Source of the DNA: Bradysia coprophila
Lineage: Eukaryota; Arthropoda; Insecta; Diptera; Sciaridae
NCBI RefSeq assembly: GCF_014529535.1
Contig: NW_023503296.1
Coordinates: 1,274,051 to 1,338,050, forward strand
Length of the DNA: 64,000 bases
Direction of reading: 5' to 3'
Position 1 is the first letter of the stretch; every line of letters begins with the position of its first letter. Under the pieces are notes generated by a model. That model searched no databases. It was not told the DNA's origin and was given only the letters and a program-made list of their open reading frames with translations. Below, piece by piece: positions 1 through 12,094 of this stretch. A program made the translations under genes and the position numbers.

Positions 1-480
1 GTTACCAACACCGTTACGGCGCCCGGCTCGCATTGCGGCCCTCCGCTTCGCTCCGGGGCAATGGGCCGGATCGCTCGGCGGGTTAAAACGCTTCATATGT
101 GCAATGAATGGCACAGACTAATTATTAGACGATGCGATAGAAAAAAATTAACTCCTAAGTTACCTCCTCTTCGCTCCGGGGCAATGGGCCGGTTCGCTCG
201 GCGGGTTAAAACGCTTCATATGTGCAATGAATGACACAGACTAATTATTAAACGATGCGAGAAAAAAAAATAACTCCTAAGTTACCAACACTGTTCCGGC
301 GCCCGGCTCGCATTGCGGCCCTCCGCTTCGCTCCGGGGCAATGGGCCGGATCGCTCAGTGTGTTAAAATGCTTTTTATGTGCAATGAAAATTGGTATTAC
401 TAAACTTCTTTACGTTACATTTCGTAAAGGGATGAGTTCCCTAGGAACCAACAGAACGCCTTTACGGCGTGAAGAAAGTT
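1..480. repeat. GC-rich tandem repeat, three imperfect copies
   Basis: Three head-to-tail copies of a unit of about 123-157 bp start near 1, 160 and 285. Each copy has a GC-rich block with TTCGCTCCGGGGCAATGGG followed by GTTAAAACGCTTCATATGTG and an AT-rich spacer. The second copy lacks about 34 bp of the GC block, and the third has decayed after its GC block. The array runs into the left edge, so its true length is unknown. The short ORF at 255-482 lies inside the repeat and is not a gene. Confidence 0.8.
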
Positions 481-494
481 AGGAATTGAGTTGA

Positions 495-785
495 GATTGA
501 ACCTACCAACTTTTTATCGCGCTCGATGACAAAGTTGGTATATTTCTTTGGTAGGCTTAAACCTACCAACTTTTCAGTCGAGCTCGATCATAAAGTTACT
601 AGCTTTGGTAAAAAGTTGGTATGTTTAAACCTACCAAAAAAAGATACCAACTTTCTTATCGAGCGCGACTAAAAAGTTGGTAGGTTTAAACCTACCAATT
701 TTTTTGTCAAACATCCTAACTTTTTGCCAAAATTGTCGTCACAACGACCGGACTATAATCAGAAGTTGGTAGGTTTAAGTTGGTC
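495..785. repeat. Array of GTTTAAAC-centred palindromes
   Basis: The motif AAGTTGGTAGGTTTAAAC, or its complement ending CCTACCAACTT, recurs at least six times in both orientations. The copies form nested palindromes centred on GTTTAAAC and separated by a second palindromic motif of the TCGAGCGCGA type. No ORF is present. It directly follows the GC-rich tandem repeat and may be part of the same element. Confidence 0.75.
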
Positions 786-3700
786 GATACTTCAGAGAGA
801 TATGAAATAGTTATTTGTTTTAAGAAGAAAAAATTTGTAAATTGTATTTGGAAGGTGTTGCAAGTCACAATGCAATTTCCAACTTTCTTCCTGATTTTTA
901 AAACAAAGGCTTTCGAATTTTCATCGGAAGTGAGAAAATGACTATTGTGAAAAACGTTGTGTTCACCTCTAATATTCTAACTAACTCTGCTCTGCATTTG
1001 TTAATGCATTCTGAGTTAAGAAAATAAGCATAATCACGTATGAAAAATTCAATAATAAGCTTAACCTAGTCTCTATACAACTAGTAGATGGCGAGTGGTG
1101 GTTTGATGTTTCCTTTCAAACAAACAAATGGTTGAAGAAAACAACGTTACTTCTATGTATAGTATACGGACGGTCCTTTTGATACTATTTTCCACAAATA
1201 AGAAATACAATTTAACGGACGGTTTAAAAAATTAACAGTTTGAATGGCCAGGTTTTTTCTGCCGTAGTAATATATGTTTAGGTTATACCAATAGCAATTG
1301 CACAAAGTCTTGTGTGTTTATGATTCGTTCGTTTTCTAGAATCCGTTAAAAATCATCTCTTCAAATTTATGAAACAAAAACCTTCCTATTTTCGAGAAAT
1401 AGTACTTACAACAGCACGGCAGAGTAAAATGAACCTGGCAGGAGCGACTCATTTTTGAAACGTAAAAAAGATGACCTACCACTGTACACTGTACAAAAAT
1501 GAACTCGAATGAATACTGACTTAAATTGAAATAATTTTTTTCGCAAAATATGAAGCTACTAGTAGATACTTCAGGTCCCTAGTCAAATAAAGCGATCCTG
1601 CCTGGTTTACTTTACTCTGCCGTGCTTATAACAACGAGCGCAAAGTACTATATTAGGAATCTAGATGTGTAATTATGACATGAGGCCGCAAAGAAATTCA
1701 AGCAAGAGTTGCAGGTAGAATTTCATATTTTCGCGGAGCTGAACACAACGTGTATCATGCATGCATTTTGCGATTTTTTTTGGAGAACAACAAAACATGA
1801 GTTATTTACGTATGAGTCTTGTACAGGTATGTAATTTTTCACGCGAAGAGGAACACGAGAAAAAAAATTTAATTGACATCATGAATCATGAAAAAATTAA
1901 TAAACTGATTGACTGTTCGGGGGACAAAGTAGACATATTCTCTACTGTGTTCCATTATCTTAACGCATTTGAGTGGACAAAAAGTTAATTTTCACAAATT
2001 TCATCAAAAACGGAATGTTGCTTCAGGAGGTTCCTAATTGATGCTAAAGGGCTTTGTAACGAATGAGGCTTAAACTTTACACGCAAAATGGATCAAGAGA
2101 AAAATTCCAAAATTTCCTCACTTCCGTACCCCAAGGCATGTAAAATATATTGTCGTTTGGTTAGTTCATTCGAACATCAGAACCCAAAACCAACCAAAAA
2201 AATGTCTTGATTTTAATTATTAACCGACGAAGTTTCTAAAAAGTGCACCAACATTGCCCATGGAAATAATTTGCTGACGAACTACAGCATTATCAGTGAA
2301 TCACTTGTCGTTGGTTTACTCAAGAAGAAATTAGAAGAAATTTGTCTTTGTAAATTATGGCTTAGTCTTTAAAAGCTGCGTGTTCCGAATGAATTAAGAT
2401 ATTTTAATCTAACAAACGTTTCACATGGATAGGGGAAAAAGAATCCTTTTTTATAACATGATTATTCAGACTATAAACATTTTATTGTTATAATAATCGT
2501 TTTCCTTGAGGTTAAACTGTAGAGCGAATTTGTTTACGGTTTACGCATTTTCATACAGACAATGTTGAATAAAAACAACAAGAAAACGAACTGTATCGAT
2601 CGTTAGAATAGGTTAGGTGTAGCACATAACAAATGTAAATCTTATTTGTCTAACCGTATCGGTGTGTCGTTGTTTTACGTATCGTTTGATGCACATAAAA
2701 ATAATTCAAATAATTATTTGATATAATGTCTGTCAGCAAGGTTTTTTCTTATTTTGATTTTGTTTTCCTTTTCTTTTTCTTTTTTTTATTTAAATACCAT
2801 TTTGCCCATATTTTGATTTCGGAATTGATAACAAAACCATAAAAAATTCAATTTCTATTTTTGTATCTTTTATTGCATGTTAGAATCGCTGTAGGTTACA
2901 TGCAAGTACAAAATGTTATTTGCTTTTTCCTTATATTTACCGACAGAAAATTAATGTTGAAATCAGCATACACAACAGACAATGGCAAAACGTTATGCAA
3001 AAATTGCTTCTTTTGCACACGTATTAATTTCGACATGTTACGTCACTGTTTTAGTTTCGAGTATAGTCAACTAACACCATTATCAAACTCGTAGGAATTT
3101 TTGAGTTTGAACCATTTTATCAGTAAAAGTTCCCTCTTGTCTTAACACTCCGTAGTGTACTAGACTCGCTAACGACATTAAAATTTACAGTTTCAAGTCG
3201 CTTGTCACATAATATAAAATCAATGTGTGTCCCATGCGAAAGTTGACTATTACATAGCAGTTGGCACCATGCGAAAATGATCCATTACATGATGAATATT
3301 TAAGATTAATTTTACGTGAACTCCAGTTTGATATTCAATTTTCGCGTGTGGCATAGACCAGAATACATTGGATGCTGCTACATAATTAATTAATTTGGAA
3401 ACAGCTTTGTGATATACAGACTCGTTTTTGAGCAACTTGCTTATCGACATTTGTCTAGTTTGTATTTCCGAAGCGAAGGCTAGGTACAAGAGTGAAATTG
3501 CGTTTATCGCAAAACTGTTACCTCATCCAATGAATCACTTTCACAGCTTCGAATGTAATCTGATATTTAGGCGAGCGGAGGGTGAAAGCATCACAAGGGA
3601 GAAGATAAGATTCCACAGATATGAGGTTACACTATGCGTTTTAAGTCACTCTTGAAGTTTTAACTATTTAACGTTTTGATAGAACTATAGTGTATTCACC

Positions 3701-4800
3701 ACTTTTCAATCTTTATTCAGTTGATCTTCTTTCCTCTTTTGTGAACTTATTATCCGCGTCATATGCGAGGATAATTAAATATAAATTCTCTGCTCTTGGA
3801 AGAATGTTTGCCTTAGTTAGAAACATGAAGCGAGGCCTATGAATCTCTCTTTATGAAAGTCAGTTCTAGGTTTTGTAGTTTTGCACAACTTACCACATGC
3901 TCAAGTGCAAAAGTACTCCAAAAGCATTCAAGGAATTGTTAAGGAATGACCTTCGACATCTTGATCATCCAAGTATTCTCGAGCTGATTTCGTAAAATTT
4001 ACCTGCCCCGTATTCCTTGTAGTATTAACAGGCATCAGGCATCATAAATTTAAAACTGTTTCCTGTCGAATTTCAGAATGATTGGTCTTCCTAAAAGAAG
4101 TGAAAACGGTCGACTCGCAGCGAGGCCTTTTACTAGACATCGTGATGCAAAAGATGTGCAACAAATGAGGTTTCGAAAGCATATTACCATCTCATAATAT
4201 CCTATGATAAAATAGTAAATGTGGTCGTCAAACAGTATTGCTCTTTTAAGGCTTGCAAAAGAGCTGGTCAGAATTCACCTGTCACATCTGACATCTGTCA
4301 TCTGATATCGATAACGACGACAAAAATAATGACAAGCTCTGGGTAATACGGTCCTTTATATGGTAAAATGCATGTTAAAAAATGAAGTACAAGATTTGAG
4401 ATAATCATATTAGAAATACTTTGATTAAAGTAATAGACCATATAATAATACTGGTCATTTGCTTGCTGTCTGTAACAGGTTGCAGAAAGCCCTGGTTTGT
4501 ATCAACGGCATCGGCAGATAGTAAACTGTCTTAGGTCATATTTTTGGTTCTTAACTTAAGGACTAAGGACAACGTTTACTGCAATTTCTCCCAGCTTTTG
4601 GCTCCTCACCACCCCATAAATAATTTTTTCGTAATTTGGTATTCTTCAACAAAGAGTAACTACACACAGACTTTACAAAGTCGTGAAAGTTGTGTATGAA
4701 TAGATCTGGAGAGTCTAGAGCAAATGAGCTTTCTCTCTTGCTAGTGAGTTTAATTTTGATTGAAAATGAACACACGAATATAAAATTCAACGGACAGAAT
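781..4800. other. Intergenic, AT-rich
   Basis: I see no convincing gene here. ORFs are all under 80 codons, overlap on both strands and resemble no family I recognise. The only clear structure is the inverted-repeat element at 1413-1626. Confidence 0.6.
1413..1626. mobile_element. MITE-like element, copy 1
   Basis: Terminal inverted repeats begin AGCACGGCAGAGTAAA and continue through a CAGGAGCG/CAGGATCG block. The interior shares AGGTCCCTAGTCAAAT and AAATGAACTCGAATGAA-type stretches with the element at 11580-11748. No coding capacity and no clear target duplication. It is probably a non-autonomous DNA transposon; the superfamily is undetermined. Confidence 0.7.
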
Positions 4801-4801
4801 A

Positions 4802-4807
4802 TTTATT
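4802..4807 (-). terminator. Polyadenylation signal of the MYND gene
   Basis: An AATAAA hexamer on the minus strand lies about 20 nt downstream of the TAG stop of the TPR/MYND gene. It is the nearest canonical signal. Its use is inferred. Confidence 0.5.
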
Positions 4808-4826
4808 CAACATCGGAACATACAAT

Positions 4827-6710
4827 CTACTTGTATAAGTTAGCGTATGCTTCGCCACAAATCAATTTGTGTTTTAAGCACTGCCAATCTAAGCGCTGAC
4901 AATCTTTTCCACAATAAATTGCCAATTTGCACTTGGCACACTTTTGGCCAGGGCTCAGTGGTTTGAAACACGTTCGACACTTGGGTCCATCACTGACTGG
5001 AATCAGGAATTCAGGGGTCGCTCTAAAACGAAATGAATAAAGACATTGACTTAGAACATTCGTGTGGGGATTGTATATGTTCGTGAAGTAATTTATTCGC
5101 TGAGGAATACTGCGTCAATTCAAAATCAAAAGTTAACGGCCCCATTGTAATACCTGATAAACATTGTACTTTCGTCTCCATTCTCCATATGAAAATCCGG
5201 ATTCAATAGCTTCCACACCGTTCCAAATTGAAGCCTCTGCATCAATTCCTTCAGACGATGATTCTCTGGACGTTCGGTACCCAAATTAACCAGTAATTTG
5301 ATGATGTCTCCGGTTGTGTCAGCGACAACTGTCTCAAAGCAACTTGAACTGTAGATGAGGTCTTCCACCATAGTCAACTGAATCATTTTCGATGTATGTG
5401 CACGTGACACCTTTGTCATAGTCATTTGATGCAAAATGAGTTCTTCATAATCGTCATAGTTCAATGGTGATGGCATCGGACTCGTGTTAATGTCAGGAAG
5501 GAGTTGGGCTAGAGACGCGACGGCTGGATCTGATAACATGTCTTTCAAGCGACGACGATGTTCAACACACGCATCGATTCTCCTTTTATGTGAACATGCA
5601 GAAAGAAATGGGAGAAAGAATTGAAAAAAATGTTTGAAAGGAAACTTGTTAAGCATTTCGCTCTCACCGTTTCGTCGGCATTCGCATGTTTATGTAAGTC
5701 GTTTCATCGATGTGAAGGAAACCTGTCTTCGGTGGTCCGAATGTTACATGTGCGATGCGGGAGTCTCTACTATCGACAAATACATTCATCGCCGGTTGGA
5801 TATTCACATGTGCGGCCACAAATTTTTTCGCCTCTGAAGTGTATGGCAAAAAACATGGAATGATGTCGTTTTCCGCTTTTAGACCATTTTGATAGTAATG
5901 GTTAATTTCACGTATATCGTCAATCATCATCTCTGACGATGGAGCTGCATACTTGAATGCCAAATATGCCACCAAGTAATTGTTCTCGGCGAAATGTCTG
6001 TGATCTTTGGGCGCAATTTTCAGATAATCTTTGAACGCCTGTTTCACATCTTCGGCCTGCTTCTTTTGCTTGCTCCAATTTATGTAATCGACGTTACCAA
6101 CATCTGTCATCATTCTCAGCGTCGAAGCTCGTGCATTCAGAATGCTTTCATCAGTCGGAAAAAGTTGACATGCCTCATCACAGGCCTTCAAACCACCTTC
6201 CCAATCCTTCGTAAACGTAAACAGATAGCAATAGGTTCTCCAGAAAAATATTTCGGTCGGATATTTCTTTCTGGACATGTCATGGAATTTGATTGCTTCT
6301 CTGATGGAATCCATGTCACATTTTTCGATCATCAAAATGCCATAACATATCCGTGCATTTCGGTCGACTGCGGATGATCTTTTTGTTTCACGTTTAATGA
6401 CATCACCAGCTATTGACTGAACTTTTTGTCGAACATCTGGCAGCCAAACTGCAAAAATTTCACTTGCTCGCAAACCATCGGCATACTCTCTCAAAATTGT
6501 TTCAACGCAAACGGATTTTAGTACCTCATCCGAGTGGTCTTGCATCATGACTGAAGCCGTAACAAAGTGATCCACAGCTTTGACCACTACCGAAGCATAG
6601 CTCTTCGGATCGGCGATGGCGAGCTTTTGAATTTTTCGTCGATTTTTCATGTATTTGCCGTAAAAAGTATCGTCAACATTGTGAACGGTTTCAGCAATGT
6701 TTCGTTCCAT
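4827..6710 (-). CDS. TPR-repeat protein with C-terminal MYND zinc finger
   Basis: Three exons on the minus strand: 6710-5668, 5582-5154 and 5022-4827. The introns are 85 and 131 bp with GT-AG ends, and the codon phases join exactly, giving 555 aa. The start ATG at 6710 has a purine at -3. Residues about 115-210 look like tetratricopeptide-type helical repeats with acidic and aromatic spacing. Residues about 506-546 form a MYND finger: two CxxC pairs, then Cys-x3-Cys and a final His-x3-Cys. No SET-domain motif is visible, so it is not an obvious SMYD methyltransferase. MYND fingers usually bind proline-rich partners, and TPRs scaffold complexes; the cellular role here is unknown. An AATAAA follows the stop closely. 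Family assignment is firm for MYND and moderate for TPR. Confidence 0.87.
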
Positions 6711-7268
6711 CGTAAAAAAAACTGCGGCGGAAATGTAAACATGGATTTAGTGAAGAGATCTTGTAAAACTTTAAATTTGTGAGGTTAGAAAATGATGATA
6801 TGCTGAAGTAGCAAACTAAAATTTTCAATTAAATTAGGGGAAAAGTCCTACCTAAACACAAACGGATATCGGCTACAATAAAATCACAATTCTAGAAGAC
6901 TTCCTTCTGATTTTTTTTCCTTTAAATTAGTTATAAACGACAGTGTGATGTAAACGAAGATGAAAAATGTCTTTCTTATTCAACGAATTCAACAATAGAT
7001 TGCCAATGGTCAAGTCAAGCGAGGCAATTATATACCAAGTATGTTGTGGAAGTAGCGCCATCTAAACAGTAAACTCCAAAAGCTTTTAAGGAATTGTTAA
7101 TCCATCTCACCAACGCACTTCAAGCCAAGGCCCTCTCAATAGAACAAACTTACAAATTAAAATGAAAAATCATGAAGCTGTGTGACATGACAGCTTCGTG
7201 TGCAGAAGGTAAAACGTGAATATTAATTTGTCAAAATAAAGGGACTCATAACCAAGGTAAACATACAT

Positions 7269-7510
7269 ACTGAAGGTAACGCAAATCCTCAGGGAATAGC
7301 AAGAAATACGGACCCCAAGTTCCGGGTGAATATAAGATTTGTTATGTTGCATCCGTGACGTTTGGCGTGATAATGTTGTTGCTTAGTATTGAGTTTTGGC
7401 ATGTGTTGCAACCTAACAAAGTGAATTTGACTTGTGTCCAACATTATAAAAACTATATTCACCCGAAAGTAGGGATCCGTGTGTTCTTGCGGATTTGCGT
7501 TACCTTCAGT
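7269..7510. mobile_element. Inverted-repeat element (MITE-like)
   Basis: Imperfect arms of about 60 bp: ACTGAAGGTAACGCAAATCC at the left and its complement ending TTGCGTTACCTTCAGT at the right. A shared inner block reads CGGGTGAATATA on the left and TATATTCACCCG on the right. No coding capacity. Confidence 0.7.
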
Positions 7511-8919
7511 GTTTATAAACTTTGCTCATAAAGTCAAAGCAAAGTTGACGTTTTCGTGTTAGTGATGGTGTATGTGATATAATTTTTCGATGATTTTCGG
7601 GTCATAATGCCTCCATAGTTAGTCTACCTCTATGCTTCAAGCAAAATTGATAATAGCCGACAGATGTCAAATAGAGTACTAACACACTGTCAAGTATCTG
7701 TACCCTTTAGAGTACCTCTCGCATGCTTGTAGTGCGTTGCTCAAATGCTTGCACTACGAGTCGGAGGCTCCAAGACGGAAGGCTTATAAAATTTATTGCG
7801 ACAATCATATTCTACTAGAATAGTTTGATTGACAATTAAACAAAATGTCCAGGTAAAAGTAAAACAATTCCGAAATGAAGGGACTTCTTTAACTGCGTCA
7901 GCAACAACGAACCGATTGACGTCACCGTTAAGACATCAAGGATCTTGATTAAAACGGAAAAATGGAAACTAATAGAGTTTTTTTGCGTGACAAGTGAAAG
8001 TTTTATATGTACATATATTAACCATTGCGAACATTAAAGTATTTTGAATGCTCACTGGCCACGATAATTATCAAAAGTGGAAATATGTTAATAACCCATA
8101 GTTTGGAAATTATTTTTTATTTTATTCAAATGCTTAACGGTCCTGTAAGTGTTATTCGTATTGATAAGAAATTTAGATAAAATGTCCTTCTAATTATACA
8201 TGAAATGGGTCAATTGGTGTTCGTTGAACAGTTAATATATTTATAAAAAATCCTTAATTTCACAATAAATTGGATACAAAGATGGATGTGTGTGATCGTC
8301 CGTTTTTTTTATTACATGTTTTGCCAAAATTTGTCAAAAAAAATTTAACTTTACTCCCTTTACACATAAAAGAGGACATTTTAATTGCCACTTGTATTGC
8401 AATAAAATCATTAAACCTGTTACTTCATGTCTGCATCGCCAAGCGAAAATCTAAAATCCATAACCATTTAAAGCTCATTCTTGTTGTTTCTACAACGATG
8501 AGTAATCGAAAAAAAATCTCAATTAGGCGCAGGGGCGGATTAAGATTTTCAGCGTCATTTGGAAACGTTATTTCAGCGACAATTTTTCTATTGGAACTTA
8601 AAAATTGCTCGACCAGTACCCTTAAAAACATAAAAAGCTCTTCTAGAAAGAGTTTATACGTCAGACGTTTATAAGTCGTATAAGTTTATAAGTTATATTT
8701 CACAACGTGTTAAGCGTTTATAAGCCAGTCAGACAAAAGTCAAAATATATAAAATCTAGTTTTTACTAAATCGAAAGATAATCAAGCATTTCGGGTTTCG
8801 GAACCTTTTTAGTTGAATGGATTTGCTTTCCGCTTCATTAAATTCCTGAATGTCCAATACCCCGATTTAAATTCTTTCTCACATAAATGTTGTCAAAATA
8901 AATTCTGGACCTAAAACAC

Positions 8920-9136
8920 AAACAAAATGCCAGTGTGTAGCTTGTGATCTCAGGAGTCTAGCAAGGTAATTAGTTTTTCAATAGGACCAATATCGGCTGA
9001 GCGATAAGACTTTGGAAAATGTTTGTTTTTGTATGTGATTGGCACATGATTTCATAGTCTTATCGCTCAGCCGATTTAAAAACTAATTACCTTGCCAGAC
9101 TCCTGTGATCACAAGCTACACACTGACATTTTGTTT
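8920..9136. mobile_element. Inverted-repeat element (MITE-like)
   Basis: Arms of about 80-95 bp match with few mismatches. They start AAACAAAATGCCAGTGTG at the left and end ACACTGACATTTTGTTT at the right. Both arms carry TCGGCTGAGCGATAAGACT. The loop is about 40 bp and non-coding. Confidence 0.8.
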
Positions 9137-9258
9137 GATCGAAATCCATCGCGTAAAAAATTTCATTTTCCAAATGTGGCAGTTGTACTGGATATACTTA
9201 GAATATATACGCGATATACTTAGTATAAATAAAATGAATGGAATTCACCTAATGACTT

Positions 9259-9570
9259 ATTCGCCTAGTCGGTTGGCCTGTAGAGGCGCCACATGTTTTT
9301 ATAGTACTTCAATCTCACCGGACTATTTTTTTGTGTAACAACTTCACATTGATTCATTAGTTTAGAAACTAAGGGTTAAATCTAATACAATTTAGTACTT
9401 TTCTTCATAAAAAGTCTGCTGTCACTGAATTATTTTTCATGAACAAATTTCACTGCTGTGACATTCCATGGGAATGAATCAATGTGCAGTTGTTACACAA
9501 AAAATAGTCAGTGAGATTGAAGTACTATAAAAAAATGTGTCGCCTCTACAGGCCAACCGACTAGGCGAAT
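9259..9570. mobile_element. Inverted-repeat element (MITE-like)
   Basis: Arms of about 95 bp begin ATTCGCCTAGTCGGTTGGCC and end with the complement GACTAGGCGAAT. Both arms carry TTGAAGTACTATA or its complement and a TGTTACACAAAAAATAG-type block. The spacer of about 120 bp is AT-rich. Confidence 0.8.
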
Positions 9571-9701
9571 TGTAGCGCGTTTGAAATAATTGCGCATGAA
9601 TTTGCTTTAAATTCAGAGCAAAGAGCCGTAACTTAGATAAAAGACAATTTTTAATTGTATGATTTTGTGTTGCAATTTTCAGTGGAAATAAAATAGTATT
9701 T

Positions 9702-9823
9702 TTCGTATCAAGACAGGAAATGACGATTTTTTCAGCACACGTCCTAATTTTCCTTACTCGCTTCGCTCGTAAGGAAAACTTAGGACTGGTGCTGAAAAAA
9801 TCCATTTCCTGTCGAGGTACGAA
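9702..9823. mobile_element. Short hairpin element with CGCTTCGCTCG centre
   Basis: A nearly continuous palindrome: TTCGTATCAAGACAGGAAAT pairs with ATTTCCTGTCGAGGTACGAA. The GC-rich centre reads TTACTCGCTTCGCTCGTAA. It shares this type of tip with other hairpins in the window. Confidence 0.75.
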
Positions 9824-10189
9824 CAACGTTTTGTGCATCGGACAACTGAAATAGACAAAACACATCAATTTACTTGAAAACATACACACTTCACATTCAC
9901 CATATTAAATTTAATCAATCGTATAGTCATAGAAAAATTCATGTAATTCTTTTCCCGCACTATAAATCGTAAAGAAATGAAGTTTTTTCCCGCTCGATAT
10001 ATAGTTCGGGAAAAACTCACATTTCTTAATGAAAAATCATGGCAAAATAGGTCGTATTTCAGTTGTGGGATGCCCAAAAGAATTTCCAGTAAATTGTCTT
10101 TTTTTCCGAATAACGGCATTAGTACGGCAATTACGTCAATAGAACATTAGTTAAAAAACACAAAAATTATCGTTGAAAGCTATAAAAAG

Positions 10190-10851
10190 TACTTATTTAT
10201 TTATTTATTCTTACGTCAACCGCAATAAGCTACCTGACTACAATTTTTTTCTCGTTTAAAAACAATCAACCATTCCAAGCATGAAACAATACAATAAAAT
10301 AATTCCAAAATGAAAATTAAATTAAAACGAAAACACATCAACCCTGATCGAGCGATGAGGCAAGTGAGTGGAGATTGAATTGATCCACCAGCACAGATGG
10401 TAGCATCGCTGACCTAACACAGTTCCGAAATATGTCCCTTGACATCGAACGATTGTACGTCTGGGAGAAGCAGTTGAACATCCTCACAATACTGTTTATA
10501 GGCTCATGTTGACCATAATCCGTTCGGTGGTACTCAACAATAAGGAACTCATGCCTCCGAAAAGTCCTGTTCGGATGATTAATTCTCAATTTCGAAGCTA
10601 ATGACGGTGCACGTAGACGGCCGCTCAGCAGATCAAAAACGAATAGAACGTTCAAGTTAATTCTTCTACGCCATAGTGGTTCGATGTTGATGGAAGCACA
10701 ACGATCGAGATAACTTGGTAGACGATAATTGCTGTCTCTTCTCACTGTTCTTCTCAATGCGAACATCAGTACCTTGGATGGAGGTGAGTCGGAGTAATTG
10801 GTTCCAGATATACTGCTGCATGATGTTAAGAATGTAGTGTGTAGATGTCAT
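10190..10851 (-). mobile_element. Jockey-type LINE 3' fragment
   Basis: The minus-strand reading frame from 10766 to 10338 matches the C-terminal tail of non-LTR retrotransposon reverse transcriptases of the jockey/CR1 type. Recognisable pieces are the RxxxNLNVLFVFDLLSGR block and the EYHRTDYGQHEPINS block. Upstream residues continue in another frame around 10775, so the ORF is frameshifted. The element ends in AATAAATAAATAAATAAG near 10190, a typical LINE microsatellite tail. It is strongly 5'-truncated and dead. I could not define target duplications. Confidence 0.75.
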
Positions 10852-11579
10852 TCATTGCACAACTAAATTTTGATACCAAGCGTTTTAAAGGTCTCGTTTT
10901 TTAAAAACAACATTTTATTCAAATGGAGCTGCCGTTTCAAAGAATTCGCTTTGCTCGTTTAATTCCTTAACATTCAATTTGTCGCTTCCAGGAGTTTGAT
11001 ATCGTACTTTCATTCTGAGGATTCATTTATCCTAATTGGTTTGATTTGAAATCAGCATCATTTTGTGATAATTTAAAAACATTTTTTTTTATAACAAATT
11101 CAATGTAATTATAATATCAATCAAGTGTATAAGGAATTTTAAATTTTCTTCTACTAACTAACGTAATTCTAATTTTACTATTCTCAAGTAAAAAGCTTTT
11201 GAAAATTACCTAATTAAATAAAATTCTGTTTCCGATAACTAGTTTTTAATTGAATTAATCTTATTATATACAAAATATTGCTAGTAATATGCTTCCTTGA
11301 TGGCGGCAGTGGTTATTAAAATTGCCGCTGTTGTTAACAACAAGGTGATTACTTTAAGAACGCTTGGTCGATCGGAAGAATCTGAAAATAAGAAAAGAGA
11401 ATTTGTTAATCCAATAGGAGGGAAAAGCCGGTCTTCGGTAATACTGGACACCCTAATAGGGTATCCAGGTTTTAGTACCGTAACCTTTTAAAATTATTTT
11501 ATCACGAGGGCAATATTTTTAGCAATTTTATTTTCTTTTGACAGAAAGTCTAACACTTTTTTCTATAAACACGGCAGAG

Positions 11580-11748
11580 CCAGGCAGGAGCGGTTCACTT
11601 ACGAAACGTCAACTAAGTTACCTAATGCATACACTGTATGAAAATGAACTCAAATGAACACTGAAACACTGAAAAATATAGGACTACTAGATTATTCAGG
11701 TCCCTAGTCAAATCAGCGCTCCTGCCTGGCTAGCTTTACTCTGTCGTG
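11580..11748. mobile_element. MITE-like element, copy 2, with target duplication
   Basis: Related to the element at 1413-1626. The left end reads CACGGCAGAGCCAGGCAGGA, and the right end is the complement with CTGTCGTG. It is flanked on both sides by CTATAAA (11573-11579 and 11749-11755), a plausible 7-bp target-site duplication. Non-coding. Confidence 0.8.
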
Positions 11749-11784
11749 CTATAAATCATTTCCAAGGTTTATAAAAACACAACG

Positions 11785-11980
11785 GTACCTGTAGATACAC
11801 ATAGCAACGCAAGTTTGACGTAAAAATTCTTTTCTTTTTGGGCCTTTTCCAATTAATTTAAAATGTCAAACTCGCCAAATTCATTAGCTTTCGCAAGTTC
11901 GAGCTTTCAAAACAATTGGAAGAGGCCAGAAAAAAAGAATTTTTATGTAAAACTCGCGTTGCTATGTGTATTTACAGTAC
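11785..11980. mobile_element. Inverted-repeat element
   Basis: Arms pair GTACCTGTAGATACACATAG with its complement near 11960-11980, and TAAAAATTCTTTTC with GAAAAAAAGAATTTTTA internally. The loop is about 60 bp. No coding capacity. Confidence 0.7.
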
Positions 11981-12094
11981 GACTCGGAAAACAGGAATAC
12001 TCTGAAAACTCGTCGTATTTCGATTCTAATTTTCCTTTCAAACATACAATGATTTATAAAACGAGCCATCAGAACAGTCGGAGCGTTTGCTGCG

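Larger units (their letters stand above)
6711..10189. other. Intergenic, rich in hairpin elements
   Basis: No gene is supported. The stretch contains inverted-repeat elements at 7269-7510, 8920-9136, 9259-9570 and 9702-9823. The ORFs at 8270-8674 and 9479-9889 are low-complexity or run through these hairpins. Confidence 0.6.
11560..12094. other. Intergenic, two inverted-repeat elements
   Basis: Holds the MITE at 11580-11748 and a separate hairpin at 11785-11980, with no gene. The ORF at 11863-12099 crosses the hairpin and is rejected. Confidence 0.6.

Noticed and set aside
5994..6377. Plus-strand ORF of 127 codons
   Set aside because: It is antisense to the first exon of the MYND gene, whose frame, splice sites and domains are well supported.
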